Below are positions 45,065 to 55,736 of a stretch of DNA of 64,000 bases, in pieces. The notes under the pieces were generated by a model. It made no database searches. It saw nothing but the letters and a program-made list of their open reading frames with translations, and was not told the DNA's origin. The translations under genes were made by a program, and so were the position numbers. This DNA is from Sclerotiophoma versabilis (lineage: Eukaryota > Ascomycota > Dothideomycetes > Pleosporales > Didymellaceae): positions 434,001-498,000 of the forward strand of contig JAAROD010000094.1 in NCBI GenBank assembly GCA_012274445.1, in the 5' to 3' direction. Each line of letters starts with the position of its first letter. Position 1 is the first letter of the stretch.

Positions 45065-47244
45065 GCCTCTCCGCGTTCCTCTTAATCATAGGTAACACCG
45101 ATGGTTAGTGGATTCCTGGACGGCTCCATACCGCCGCTGAGCAGGGGTAGCATTGAGACTCGAGTTCTGACAGCCAGTCGATTCCCAAACTGCGATCGCT
45201 GTACAAGGTTGTTGGATTTGTGGCTGGATGCGAGACGAGCCGAGTAGCGATGCAAAATCTCCAGAGATCTTGTCGACCGGATTGATGTTATGTCGAGCCG
45301 TGGCCGAATATCCGGCTGGGCGCTCGCCTCTTCCTTGCGCTCAAAAAATACCAATGAATGGCCAATAACATGTTCAAGCTCTTTACAACGCACAACAAAA
45401 CATTGGACTCCGAGGAGATATCTCACATCGCACATCTCATATCTCGGCACTGGTCAGACCGCGTCCATGTGCAACCGCGACAACAAACATATGTCCACAA
45501 TATCTAATCTAGTATTATTCATGAGCGAGTTGTCACAGACCTTCACTCTCCCTTTCAAACGCATTCAACCCTTTCTAACGTGTTGCACACCGCCTTCCCC
45601 ACCGCAGACACCTGTGCAGATCTCCCGGTCCCTGTCATCCCCTCGCACTCCCTATCCCCATGACGTCCCACCGACGCTCACATGATGATTTATCGTACGA
45701 TGAGAGTCGGTAATTGACCCGTAGTCCCTGGTCCATGGCTGAGGAACAGCTCGTTCAGGCAAGTTTGAAAACGTGTGGATTGTAGTGCGGGTAGCGTACC
45801 CGTTGTCCATGATCGTCAGAATGGCTGTGCGAGTGCGATTTGAAGGCGTCTAGAAGGAGAAAGAGAGCAACCGGCCTATACAACAAGCCGCGAACATAGC
45901 TCCTCACGATATATGAACACTGGCACACAGTTTTGGTTCTCGCCATTGATCTCCCAAATGAGCATCTCGTACATAGAAGGCAACGAAGAGCGGTCCAGCC
46001 GCATGCACATGGCGTCGAACACGAACAATCACAAGTCCCGAAACGCATCGCTTCCCCCCCACCTCTTCCCTGCTCGACGCACAAACGGGTACCGTACCCT
46101 CCCCAAGCCCGCTCGAACAGGCAACTCTCACACCAACTGTCGATTGTAGCACGGGTACGCTACCCGTCCGCTTCACCAATGAAAGCCGCGCTCGCACTTC
46201 CGCTCTGCTTGCTCCACGACCCAAATACGCCTCAAACACTAAAACCACACTAAGCTCAGTCATCGCATCCTTGCCGCGCTAAGCAGCCCCCGGGGTCTGA
46301 ACTTGTCCGGCCAAGAGGGTGGAAAGGGAAAGTCTGCTGAGAGTGTGGAAAATAGGCGCTCCCGTGTCCGTCATACTTTCCGCTTTACGGGGAAGGTGGG
46401 GGGGTTGCGCGTGATGCATTGTGTTCGAGACCTGCGAGGGATGGGTCTAGAAAGCATGACTGACTGTGTGTAAGAGTATGCGAGCCTAAAACGATTGATC
46501 GGAAAGTGCTGGTTGAGGGTTGTCGTCAAGGAAGTGTCGGGGCTGACTTGGTCATTGTGATTTACATTGCTGCTGCGAGGAATTCAATGGAAACACGCGA
46601 GATATACGGTGAAACGTTGCAGTTGGGAATATCACTGGTGAATTATTCCTGAAGTATTTGCGCTAGCGGCATAGCATCTTTATGTGTTGATGGCACAGCG
46701 CAATTTTGCAGCGCGATGAGGCTGAACACAGGGCTGCAGCTTGGACCGTCCACTCTCCCGAAAGCGGCAAGTTTCAGAAGAGTGCTGAAAGTAGCGAACT
46801 GTCAAGCGAGCTTGGCACATGCAAGGAAGCACGGAGCCGTCAGGAATACGGGACTAAAAGCAGGGTGTTGCTAGGATCAATGTTGCTTGGTGTTCGGTGA
46901 TAATTGACAGTAAATACAGGCAGTACAGCTAAGAGCGAATGAGTATACAGAATCAATAGCATTTCAATATCCAAGACGCATCGTATCGACACATAGCCCC
47001 CATGGCCGCTCCACATATGGGGTATCAAGACGAGAACAACAATGTGCAAAAGAACGACATCCTCCACCCTCTTTACTTCCTCCGTACTTTTAGTCCTGCA
47101 ACAACCACTTCACTCCTCGAGCCAAACACTTTTCCGAGACGCGCATACTTTCATTGTCGAGTCGTGCTTCAAGTCCCGCCTGTTCAACAGAGGATGCGGC
47201 GGCCTAAGCGGCCCAAGCGGCTCTATAAAGCTGTCGCGCTTCTT
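45065..47244. other. 2.2-kb intergenic region
   Basis: No gene recognised despite several 80-130 codon ORFs, which overlap on both strands and show no conserved motif. It contains the repeated palindromic word at 45778 and 46140. The right end is the BYE1 3' region. Confidence 0.45.
45778..46165. repeat. pair of palindrome-containing 25-bp repeats
   Basis: GATTGTAG followed by two variable bases, then CGGGTA-NNN-TACCCG, occurs at about 45778 (spacer GCG) and about 46140 (spacer CGC). The 15-base cores are exact reverse complements of each other (CGGGTAGCGTACCCG / CGGGTACGCTACCCG), while the GATTGTAG flank is in direct orientation. CGG half sites with inverted spacing resemble Zn2Cys6 binding sites; this is inference. 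Confidence 0.45.
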
Positions 47245-49902
47245 CTACGAAGTGTTCTGTTGCTGAGGCTGCTCACTCTTCTGTTGCAAATGCTGTGTAA
47301 GAACCTGCATGTTCTCTCTCGCCTCTGGCACCTGATCGAAGATGACCCTTAGGCTAGACATCTGCTTTTGTGCGACTTCTTCATTTTGCGAGAAGCTGTT
47401 GAGCATCTGGCTGACAACAGGCGAATCGATGTATGGTCCCAAGATCTCGAGAGCCTTGGGAATACGGTGGTGTGCAGGGGCGCTAGCAGCAGGCTGGGGT
47501 TGCGGCGGCGCGGCGGTCATGGGAGGTGCGGCAAGAGGATTACCGTAGGGTGCAGGCGGAAAGTTGCTAGCCATGGGGGAGTACTGGGGGCCATGAGGGT
47601 TTGTAGTGACTGGCGATGGGCTTGGGCCGTTCGGTAGGCCGTTCTGGGGTGCAACCATTGGTGGTGCGGGCTGAGCAATCTGGCCAGTAGCCATGTCTGG
47701 CGCTGGGTAGCGCTCGAAGTGCTCTGTTGTGGGAAGCTGAGGCTTGACCTCCGGCAGTTTAGCGATAAGGGTGAGCAGCAGCATGTGCTCCTTGCGAGGT
47801 GTCTCGATGGTGCAGTACTCAAGCATGTCGATGAATGGAGACAGATTGCTACCACCAGCTTCGACTGGGATGAGGTAGAGGTCCCGCATGATTTCGTTGC
47901 TTGCATCAATAGGAATGACACCCCAGCGCTGCCTGGAGTGGAAGTACTCGTATAGATGGTCGAAAACTGCGCGGCCCTCGGAGGTGACTGGGCTGACTGC
48001 CAGAACAGCGACCTCGTGACTTTCTGACCTGGCAATGCCGCGGATATACTCATCGCCCTTGGCGTTCTCTATACGGCCTTGGATAGAGACCTGCTTCGTA
48101 AGCAGCTTTTCCCAGGGTACGACCTGACCAAAATCACCGCCTGCAACAAATCGAGCGACGGCGTCGAAGGGCTCCGTTCCTTGCATCGTGATGGATCCCT
48201 GCCAGCATACAGTGGGATCAGATGAATAGCCAGACATTTCGACATCGTTGTCTTCGTCCTTGAGCAAGCGATCAACGTCTGCATCGTCGACCGATTGTTG
48301 CGGCTTCTCCTGCATTGAGCTCTGCCTACGAGGAATGAAAGCTTGCTGGTTGTTCTTTGGCGATCGGACCTTGTCAAAGACTGAGTTGATGTCGAAGTTG
48401 GCCGACGGTCTTCGCGCGCTGTCTGCGTCAACAGAAAGTGGGTGAGCTGCGTCAACTGGTGTTTGAGATGGGCGGTCACGGCCAGGAGAATTGGGCCGCA
48501 CGCCTTGCTCTTCGTCCTCAGTCTCTCGCTCCCTCAACTGCGGGGCTCGGAATTCGGTGCTATCGTTTGCGTTCTCATCATCCACAAGCTCGTCTCCCTT
48601 GTGTGTCTTGCGCATTCGCGGAGCAGTCTCCTCGGTCAATATCAGCTGCTTCTCTGCAGCTTCTCTCATTGCGGCATACTCGCGCTGCTTGTCCTCGCTC
48701 GCCATCTCCTCAGGTGCCATGGTGGTGAGTTCATCGGCCTTCAGACTACCTGACAAGAGACGGTCGATGAGGAAAGTGTTGTTCTTGATGTTGAACATGA
48801 TGGTGCGCAGACGTTCAGCGAAAGGTGAGTTGGGGCCGGATGGCTCGCCATGATGCTCGACTGCAGCATGGCAAATCTGCAGGACAAAGCTTGTAGCGAG
48901 CGACTTTGCTGTCTGACCATCAGGAACACGAAAGCCTCTAGTGTCAGAAGCCTTTGTGATCAGGGGCGCCATAATCTCTTGCAGCTTCTCTGCGATACCC
49001 CTCTGCTTCTCAGGGAGCGATGCGACCTCTGTGATATCCGAAGTCGTCTTCTCTGGGTGCTGGCTCGACTTGCGTCTCTTCTTGTTCTTGGTCTCCTTCT
49101 CGGCAGTTGACTCGTGGCGGCGTTTCTCACCCACTGGAGACTGAGGCTGGCTCTTCGGTACTTCTTCGACCTGCTGGTAGTTAGCACAGGCTTGCTCGGC
49201 TGCAAAACTTGTCAGATGACGTACCTTTGCCGTAGCGCCGTTGGAGGGTTCCTTGACGGGCGGTGCAGGAGTGGGCGTGGCGTCGACGGAGGCTTTGGGC
49301 TCAGGCTGTTTTGTAGCACTGCTTGGCTGGGGGGTCTGGGACTCGCCCTTGACGTCGCTGGCACGCGGCTTGTTCTTGGAGCCCTTCTTGCGCGCCCATG
49401 GCTTCTCGCCGCGCGCCATTGCAGCCAGCAGCTCCTTGTGGTCTTCAGGCTTGCACTGCTCGCAGAAGTATGACTTGTCTCCCCAGTCGGCGCTTGAGGG
49501 CAGACCCAGGCAAACGTTGTGCTGCCATGCGTCGCAGCTGTCGCAGCAGATCATGTCGCGTCCGCCGATCTCGCGCTGGACGCCGCAGACACAGCGGTAG
49601 ATGGTCTCCTCATCCTCGTCGCCGTCCTCGGGTTCAACGGACTGTGTTGGTGTCTCTACTGGGGTTGCGGCCTTCTTGCCCTTGGCAGCCTTTCCCTTCG
49701 GCTTCTGCGCGGTGGCAGGCTCGTCAAGATCTCTATTCCTGTGGTGGCCCTTGTTGGCGCGGCCAGAGCGGCGTGTCTCGTCTGCGCAGGGTGTGTTAGC
49801 CTCAGCGTTGGGTCTAGGGCTGCGGTGCGTTGACAGGTGGTGAGGGGCGCGCGACCGCCTCCACGCCCTGTCGCGTGCCGCTGGGTGTTGCTTACCGGCC
49901 AT
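47245..49902 (-). CDS. BYE1: BYE1-like PHD/TFIIS/SPOC transcription factor
   Basis: RNA polymerase II-associated regulator of elongation; the PHD finger of yeast Bye1 reads H3K4 methylation and the TFIIS-like domain contacts the polymerase. Exons (minus): 49902-49896 (7 nt), 49781-49225, 49170-47245; 829 residues. The first intron (114 nt) and second (54 nt) are multiples of three without stops, so an unspliced frame of 885 codons also exists. Both introns have strong donor, GCTAAC branch point and CAG acceptor, and splicing gives MADETRRSGRANKG. A PHD finger lies at about 60-115 (YRCVCGVQREIGGRDMICCD, WQHNVCLGLP, YFCEQCK). The TFIIS central domain is about 225-350, the SPOC domain about 530-680 (WQGSITMQGTEPFDAVARF), and a Pro/Gln-rich tail follows. 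Confidence 0.9.
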   Translation of the reverse strand: MAGKQHPAARDRAWRRSRAPHHLSTHRSPRPNAEANTPCADETRRSGRANKGHHRNRDLDEPATAQKPKGKAAKGKKAATPVETPTQSVEPEDGDEDEETIYRCVCGVQREIGGRDMICCDSCDAWQHNVCLGLPSSADWGDKSYFCEQCKPEDHKELLAAMARGEKPWARKKGSKNKPRASDVKGESQTPQPSSATKQPEPKASVDATPTPAPPVKEPSNGATAKVRHLTSFAAEQACANYQQVEEVPKSQPQSPVGEKRRHESTAEKETKNKKRRKSSQHPEKTTSDITEVASLPEKQRGIAEKLQEIMAPLITKASDTRGFRVPDGQTAKSLATSFVLQICHAAVEHHGEPSGPNSPFAERLRTIMFNIKNNTFLIDRLLSGSLKADELTTMAPEEMASEDKQREYAAMREAAEKQLILTEETAPRMRKTHKGDELVDDENANDSTEFRAPQLRERETEDEEQGVRPNSPGRDRPSQTPVDAAHPLSVDADSARRPSANFDINSVFDKVRSPKNNQQAFIPRRQSSMQEKPQQSVDDADVDRLLKDEDNDVEMSGYSSDPTVCWQGSITMQGTEPFDAVARFVAGGDFGQVVPWEKLLTKQVSIQGRIENAKGDEYIRGIARSESHEVAVLAVSPVTSEGRAVFDHLYEYFHSRQRWGVIPIDASNEIMRDLYLIPVEAGGSNLSPFIDMLEYCTIETPRKEHMLLLTLIAKLPEVKPQLPTTEHFERYPAPDMATGQIAQPAPPMVAPQNGLPNGPSPSPVTTNPHGPQYSPMASNFPPAPYGNPLAAPPMTAAPPQPQPAASAPAHHRIPKALEILGPYIDSPVVSQMLNSFSQNEEVAQKQMSSLRVIFDQVPEARENMQVLTQHLQQKSEQPQQQNTS

Positions 49903-50568
49903 GATGTCAGACGCGGATGGATGGGCTCAGTGTAGACGCGATGACAGATACAGCGGCTTAAAGAATGGGTTCAAGCAGGTTCACAATCTCTCTATGGAGC
50001 GCTCCAGGCCGGCTCGCGAGCTGCTGCGCGGGCAAACGGCGGCTCTGGAGTGGGCGTCTAGCTAGGGGGACAAGCGCAAACAAGCACAGTTGCCGTCTCT
50101 CGAAAAGCAGAAGGCGCGACGGGAAATGCGCCTGCTGTTTGCAAGGCCGTGCCTTCCGTGACTGCCTTCACCAAGCTTGGAGCTGTTGTCGCGCAACGTG
50201 AAGACGCGTCGCGCAAAGCGATTTCGCGCGAAACAAAGATCAGTAAGTGCGCGCTGCAGTCGGCGCGGCGCGGAGAGGCAATGGGGCGTGGTGGCGGGGG
50301 AGTGTGGGTTGCAAGAGTCAAGAGTGGTGTGGTGGAGGGCGTGAGGAGACGCTGGGCTTAGTTAGCCGGAGCTTCGGCCGCCAGCAGCGTCATTCCTGGC
50401 TAGACAGGTTTGGGCCTGGTCGCATGTCAGTGTGTCCGGGCGGCGCGTTGTGCATAGCTTCGAGAGCAAACACCACCAGCAATCCACAGAAGACGTTCGC
50501 CAAGCTGCATTACCCAAGGGCGCCCTGGTTGCCAACCATTTGAAAACTGCTGCTGCCCAATCACATCC
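49903..50568. promoter_or_regulatory. divergent promoter BYE1 / ZNF830-like gene
   Basis: 666 bp between outward-facing starts. G/C-rich with several GCGCG words; no conserved ORF. Confidence 0.45.
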
Positions 50569-51294
50569 ATGGCGGACGCACGAACATTGCTGCGGCAGCA
50601 AAGAGCTGCACGAGAGCAGGCGAAGAAGGCGCAGAAGCAGTCAGCGGCGCCCGCAGCAGCGCCAGTCTCGAGGAAAAGGAAGGCCGCAGACGACGGTGCG
50701 GAGGAAAAGAAAAGGTCGCGCACAGAACAGGCAGCCGGTGTTCCAGCAGGCTTCTTCGACGCTGGCGCACAGCCAGAGGAACCTCAAGCCGAAGAAGGAG
50801 CCGAAGCAGTCCAAGCAGTCCAAGCGGCACCAGAACCACCGCCAACAAAACCTCAAGAGCCGGCCCCTCAGCCACTCGATCCCACAGCTGAAGCAGAGCT
50901 CGATGCCTTCTTGACCGAAATGAACAAGGAGCCCACACCGCAACCGCAACACACGTACGCCTCCGGCGCAGTAATAGAAGCGGCACCAATGACAGCGGCC
51001 GAGCTGGCTGCACAAGCCAGAGAAGAGCAGAGCGCACAGCGTGCGAGGAGGGACGAGGACATGGAAGCGGAGAAGGAGGAGGCAGCCAGAGCTTTGGAGG
51101 ACGAGTTTGAGGAAATGGAAGGCCTGGACGAGAGGTTCAAGAAGCTGCGGGAACAGCGCGAAGCATTGCGAAGTCAGTCTGCTCAGCTGCCAGTGCCAAC
51201 AGAGACATCACCAATGCAGCTACAACTCAACGATGAGGAGAGCGAGTCTGAAGACGACGAAGACTGGGATGACTGGCGCTTCCACCCCGCATGA
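50569..51294 (+). CDS. ZNF830/CCDC16-like protein lacking its zinc finger
   Basis: 241 residues, single exon. The N-terminal MADARTLLRQQRAAR, the GVPAGFFD motif, a Glu/Ala/Arg-rich coiled coil (about 155-205: EEAARALEDEFEEMEGLDERFKKLREQ) and the acidic end DDEDWDDWRFHPA fit the ZNF830 family (nuclear, linked to splicing or genome stability). The C2H2 finger expected between the N-terminal motif and the FFD motif is absent; a Lys-rich nuclear-signal-like stretch (SRKRKAADDGAEEKKRSR) stands there instead. The family assignment rests on these motifs from memory and is moderate. Alternative: an unrelated coiled-coil nuclear protein. Confidence 0.7.
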   Translation: MADARTLLRQQRAAREQAKKAQKQSAAPAAAPVSRKRKAADDGAEEKKRSRTEQAAGVPAGFFDAGAQPEEPQAEEGAEAVQAVQAAPEPPPTKPQEPAPQPLDPTAEAELDAFLTEMNKEPTPQPQHTYASGAVIEAAPMTAAELAAQAREEQSAQRARRDEDMEAEKEEAARALEDEFEEMEGLDERFKKLREQREALRSQSAQLPVPTETSPMQLQLNDEESESEDDEDWDDWRFHPA

Positions 51295-51781
51295 TTTGCT
51301 TGTGGACGGCGCGATGATCTGCTTGTAGATCATCCTTGTATAACAAAAGCCTTGAACTATGATACCCAGGATGGCTCAGGAACAGCCATACCTCTGTTTA
51401 GACGTCACGTAGATCTTCGGCCCAGCAGGGCGCTCCCTGCACCAATACGAAGCATGCTGCTACCGACGACATATCATCTACACTGTAAAGTACACATAAT
51501 TGAGCCTGCACTGTTGCACGAACAATATCCCCGAAACAAATATTGAACATGGCCAATCATAGTGAGATGCTGCCGACTACCCTCCGCCAAGCCAAGGAAA
51601 CGTCAATGGTTTCGGGCACGAATAGGCAGACCGTAAGTCCGCACCAGCATCCTCTCACCACCTGTCTCTTGGTATATAGCCGTGTGCCGACGATAGAGCT
51701 GTCTTCGAAGCCGACTGGTGGCCACCGCACACACCGAAAGTCCACACCTTCAAACACGCACACGACCTCGATCCCCACATT
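51295..51781. other. spacer upstream of AGE2
   Basis: 487 bp between two plus-strand genes; nothing recognised beyond the 3' and promoter regions. Confidence 0.4.
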
Positions 51782-53491
51782 ATGTCGCGGCGGCCCAATC
51801 CCGCCGCTGATCGCGCTGAGCAGAACCGCGCAACACTCAAGAACCTGGTGAAACTCGAAGGCAACAAGACATGCTCGGACTGCAAGAGGAACAAGCGTAT
51901 GCCACCACAACAACTCTGCAGCCTTCCACCGACTGACCCACCTCAGACCCACGATGGGCCAGCTGGAACCTCGGTGTCTTCATATGCATTCGCTGCTCGG
52001 GAATCCACCGCGGTATGGGCACGCACATCTCGAAAGTCAAATCGGTCGACCTCGATACCTGGACGGACGAGCAGCTGCAGAGCGTGCTGAAGTGGGGTAA
52101 CGCCAGGGCGAACAAGTACTGGGAGGCAAAGCTGGCGCCAGGACATGTGCCTTCGGAGGCCAAGATCGAGAACTTCATCCGCACCAAGTATGAGTCGAAG
52201 CGCTGGGTCATGGATGGGCCCATGCCGGATCCCTCAACACTGGGCGAGGATGACGACGATATGGTGCGTACAGGACACTAGCAGGAGGGGCACAGCTAAC
52301 GACCGTCTACAGCCATTGTCGAAGGTACAAGAGAAGATCCAGGTAGAACGATCGGCCTCGCAACGTCTGGCTGGAAACGCTGCAGCCTCGCGGCCACCCC
52401 CTCCACCGCAAGCGAAGCCGGCCCCGGTGATCGACCTGTTCGGCGACGCGACGCCCGCCCCCCCGCGATCCAGCACTGGACCACCAGCTGCGACAAGAGC
52501 GCCGCCGCCGAAGGCCGAAGCAGCTCCTCCGAAGCAGACAAAGGCTGGCGACTCGCTGCTGGGCTTGGACTTCCTCGGGAGCAGCTCTGCACCACCAGCT
52601 AGACCCTCCAGCACGGGACCGGCAGGTGCTTCTGCTGCCCCATCGAGGCCAGACCTGAAGCAATCGATTCTATCATTGTACGCCTCGACACCAAAGCCAG
52701 CAGCACAGCCTCCGCCCCAGCAACATGCACGGCAAGAGTCGTTTGGCAGTCTCGCATCCCCGCAATCGCAGACATCTCCCACACAATCAGCTTTCGGTGG
52801 TATGAACGATGCTTTCAGCAGCCTCTCCTTTAACGCCGCGCCCGCGCCCGCACCCAAGCCCTCGCCCTTCTCTGGACTCGACGCATTCTCCAGCACAAAG
52901 TCCCCAGCTTCCACCTCCTCATCCAACATGTTTGGCGGTGGCGGCAACTTCTTCGATTCAAAGCCCAAGTCCCCCCCAGTCCAGAACCGTACAACAAGCC
53001 CCTCAAGCGGCCTCGGCAACTTTTCCTCCTTCAACGCTCCCGCACCCTCCAAGCCCGCCGCTTCCTCGAGTATGGGCGGCATGGGCGATCTCCTCGACCT
53101 CTCCATGCCCTCCGCGCCGGCTCCAGCTCCACAGCAAACTTTCTCGCCCGTCGCCTCTCCACCGCCTGCATCCTCCGCCTTCCATCTTTCGCAACCTGCA
53201 GCTCCTGCCGCATCGAAGGCCGGCCAACCGGCTGTGAACTACGGAAACATGGACGCTTGGGGCAGCAACGACGCCTGGTCGTCTAACGCGCCTAGCCAGC
53301 CTGCAGCTCCTGCAGCGACTACATCGCATGTACCAGCGAAGAGCCCAGGTTGGGGTGGCGATGATGACTTTGGAGGCTGGAGCAGTGCTGCTCCCACGAC
53401 GACGACTACAACAAGCACCACGACGAGCTCGAACAAGCCTGCGGGTGGGTTTGGAGGCAGCGATGATTTGTTCTCGAATGTTTGGGAGTAA
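51782..53491 (+). CDS. AGE2: ArfGAP, AGE2/SMAP type
   Basis: GTPase-activating protein for Arf, acting in trans-Golgi and endosomal vesicle traffic. Exons 51782-51896, 51947-52263, 52313-53491; 536 residues. The zinc finger is split by intron 1: CSDCKRNK | HPRWASWNLGVFICIRCSG, followed by the arginine-finger context IHRGMGTHISKVKSVDLDTW and WGNARANKYWEAKL. The C-terminal two thirds is disordered and Pro/Ala/Ser-rich, with DLFGD, DLLDLS, FSGLDAF and NMFGG-like clathrin/adaptor-type short motifs and a Thr run encoded by ACN repeats near 53395-53425. It ends SDDLFSNVWE. Length and order fit Age2. Confidence 0.92.
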
Positions 53492-53999
53492 GTAGATTTA
53501 TTGAGGCAAGTTTGAAATGAGATGGGCAGGAGGCATTTTGAAGTAATTGCATAGATCACGAGTGAGCCACATCAAGGACAAGGAATGACTGTACATGTAC
53601 AGACATGAACAAGACAAGTATAATGCAGGCCCATAAGCCCTGTTTAATCCCGCAATCAATGTCATCATACGCAACAAGATAATGCAGTGCATACACATGG
53701 ACCCAGACCAAGCCAAACCAACCGTTGCAAATGATGACCGAGCGTAAGCTCCCAACACCATAACCCGCTCACCCAAACGCCAATAATGCACCACATCCCC
53801 CAGCACTCCCTACGATTCCCCCTGTCTACGCATACTCTCTCAAGTCCACATGGCTATGCATTGATACACCCTGCCCAGAGCATCTTTTAAAAAGTAGCAC
53901 GCTCAGCAGCCAGCCCGTCTACGATCCCCAACAAATATCCAAGTCTGTGTAGAAACAACCGAACAGCATGACCACAGCCGTGACCACAGGTGAGAGCGC
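53492..53999. other. convergent 3' spacer AGE2 / SFT1
   Basis: 508 bp with no conserved ORF; holds the two 3' regions. Confidence 0.4.
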
Positions 54000-54418
54000 C
54001 TAGAACGCCAGATGGTACAGGAAGTACAGCACAAGCACGACGCCGATGATAATCCCGCTGAGTTTAAGTACGGCAACCTTATTCCCCGACGCAGCCATGC
54101 GTGTCAGTCTGCCAGCGGAGCCCTTTAGACTCGTCGAGAAGCTGCTAAAGGTTTCACTCTGTGGTGGTGTAAGCGTTGGTCTGAGTGTTGATTCTTCATG
54201 GCACTCTAGAGCTCGAGAGCATGATGTAGTGGGGATGTAGATGCGCGGCAGGAAGTGCTGGTGTGCACGGTTGGGAAGCGTACCGTCGAGTCTATTACTC
54301 CCTGGTCCCGCGCGTTATCATAGATGTCTATTGTCACGCCACGCAGTGCAGACACTTTTGCTGAGAGCTCATCGAGGCGCGAGTTGTTCTGCCGTTCGCG
54401 CTCGTAGGCGTCCGACAT
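54000..54418 (-). CDS. SFT1: Qc-SNARE SFT1 (Bet1 family)
   Basis: Small tail-anchored SNARE of retrograde intra-Golgi traffic. Exons (minus) 54418-54284 and 54158-54000; 97 residues, the same length as yeast Sft1 and shorter than Bet1. The SNARE helix spans about 10-66 (RLDELSAKVSALRGVTIDIY … FSSFSTSLKGSAGRLTRMA), followed directly by the C-terminal anchor LSGIIIGVVLVLYFLYHL. The intron lies in phase 0 between VIDST and SETFSS. Confidence 0.88.
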
Positions 54419-54678
54419 GGTTGCGGCGCGCGGTGATCGAGGTGTTTGGTTCGTGTGCGGGTGCGGGCGTGGCGCGGTGGCGCTGATGTGTCGAGTGTAG
54501 AGAGATGTCTTGAGCGTGGAGAGTGTGAGGCGCGTGTTCGTGTTTCAGAGTAGAGGATTGAGGATTGAGGCTCCGAGTGGGTGCTTGCGAGTGACGTTAG
54601 CGCCAAGCTGGACCCTGAGTGTTTTGGGTTAGGGGTCTGGGGGAGGTGGAGATGCATTATTCTTTGGTCGATCTCTCT

Positions 54679-55380
54679 TTAATACGGGTCTTCGAATTTA
54701 AAGTGCAGTATCCTGTTCAGATCTAACACTACGCATGTACCTTCCTTAGAGTAGTTATTGTACACACACCCATCGAGTTCTTTACTGTCCGGTCCAGCTT
54801 CTTGCAACGGATCATGCATTGATCGTTGTAAATTCATGATCACACCCTGGAACGCGCTGAGCAGATGCCCCGAGCTCAAGGTTTTTACAACCATACTTCC
54901 GGTAAAAGTATACTCGCTTTGCCCACTTCCAAACCGCTGCACCTGCCATGAAGCCCAACACAGAAACAACACCACCGCCCTTACCCACGAGATGTCGTAA
55001 TAGAAGACCATGCGATTGAGCCTCGAGGTGCAAAGCGTTGGTACTGCTATGACGAAATCACTAGTAACTGAGAAGAAGAGGAACTTACCGTCCAATGCTT
55101 CATACCTTGCATGAAGAACGACCGACGCATGTCGATCAGTTGCCATGCATGCAAAGAGCAGGATACCCAGGTGGTGGTCGTGTATGAGATTGCTCCTTGG
55201 TGGATACAAGAAGACTCATTTACCCGCGACGCCACATAGAGACTTTCAACAAGGATGATGGAGGCCAGGAGACAGTAACGGGCAGACACAGAGTCGCTGA
55301 CCGAGAGGTGTATGATGTCGTCTGGTACCTGTGTGTCCTTGTCAACCCCCCTACACGTCCGAGTCTTCGCTAAGAGGGTT
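54679..55380 (-). CDS. uncharacterised multi-pass membrane protein, exon structure unresolved
   Basis: Two minus-strand segments look coding. The upstream one (about 55350-55090) reads VDKDTQVPDDIIHLSVSDSV … ARYCLLASIILVESLYVA. The downstream one (about 55060-54679) reads DFVIAVPTLCTSRLNRMVFYYDISW … ending LHFKFEDPY. Both are hydrophobic with membrane-like stretches. A strong intron (GTATGT … CTAACCCTCTTAG, about 55403-55372) precedes the upstream segment, so more exons lie at higher coordinates. The join between the two segments could not be settled: several donors give different phases. No family is recognised. It could be an expressed accessory gene or a decaying one. Confidence 0.4.
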
Positions 55381-55718
55381 AGAGAGAAATAAAGAACATA
55401 CTAATAGTTCCGCTAGTCAGAATTTTGATTATGTGTCCATATTGGAGTCCCCAAAGTCTTCAGGCTTTCCATCGGCTTCTTGGCTGCTAGGGTCGGAAGA
55501 AGCTTAGCAAGATCTTGAGGGCGATCGTCCCGCCTAAGACACCCTCTTAAATCCAAGCTGGATGCCAAAAGAGGCTGCGAGTACGAAGAGGGGAATAAGT
55601 TCATAGGCATTGAGTATTTGCTCCAAGAACGTGCGTAGAGGTTGGACGCCACCGCTTTGCTCGATCTCATTAGGTCCATGCTGGGTGAGGCAGTGTTATC
55701 TGGCAATGTTAGCATGCC

Positions 55719-55736
55719 GGGGGGGGGGGGGGGGGG
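55719..55736. repeat. homopolymer tract of 18 G
   Basis: 18 consecutive G on the plus strand, far longer than any other mononucleotide run in the window. It may be a slippage-prone site or an assembly-sensitive spot. Confidence 0.9.

Noticed and set aside
52234..53106. 290-codon minus-strand ORF
   Set aside because: Opposite the Pro/Ala-rich tail of the AGE2 gene; compositional shadow.
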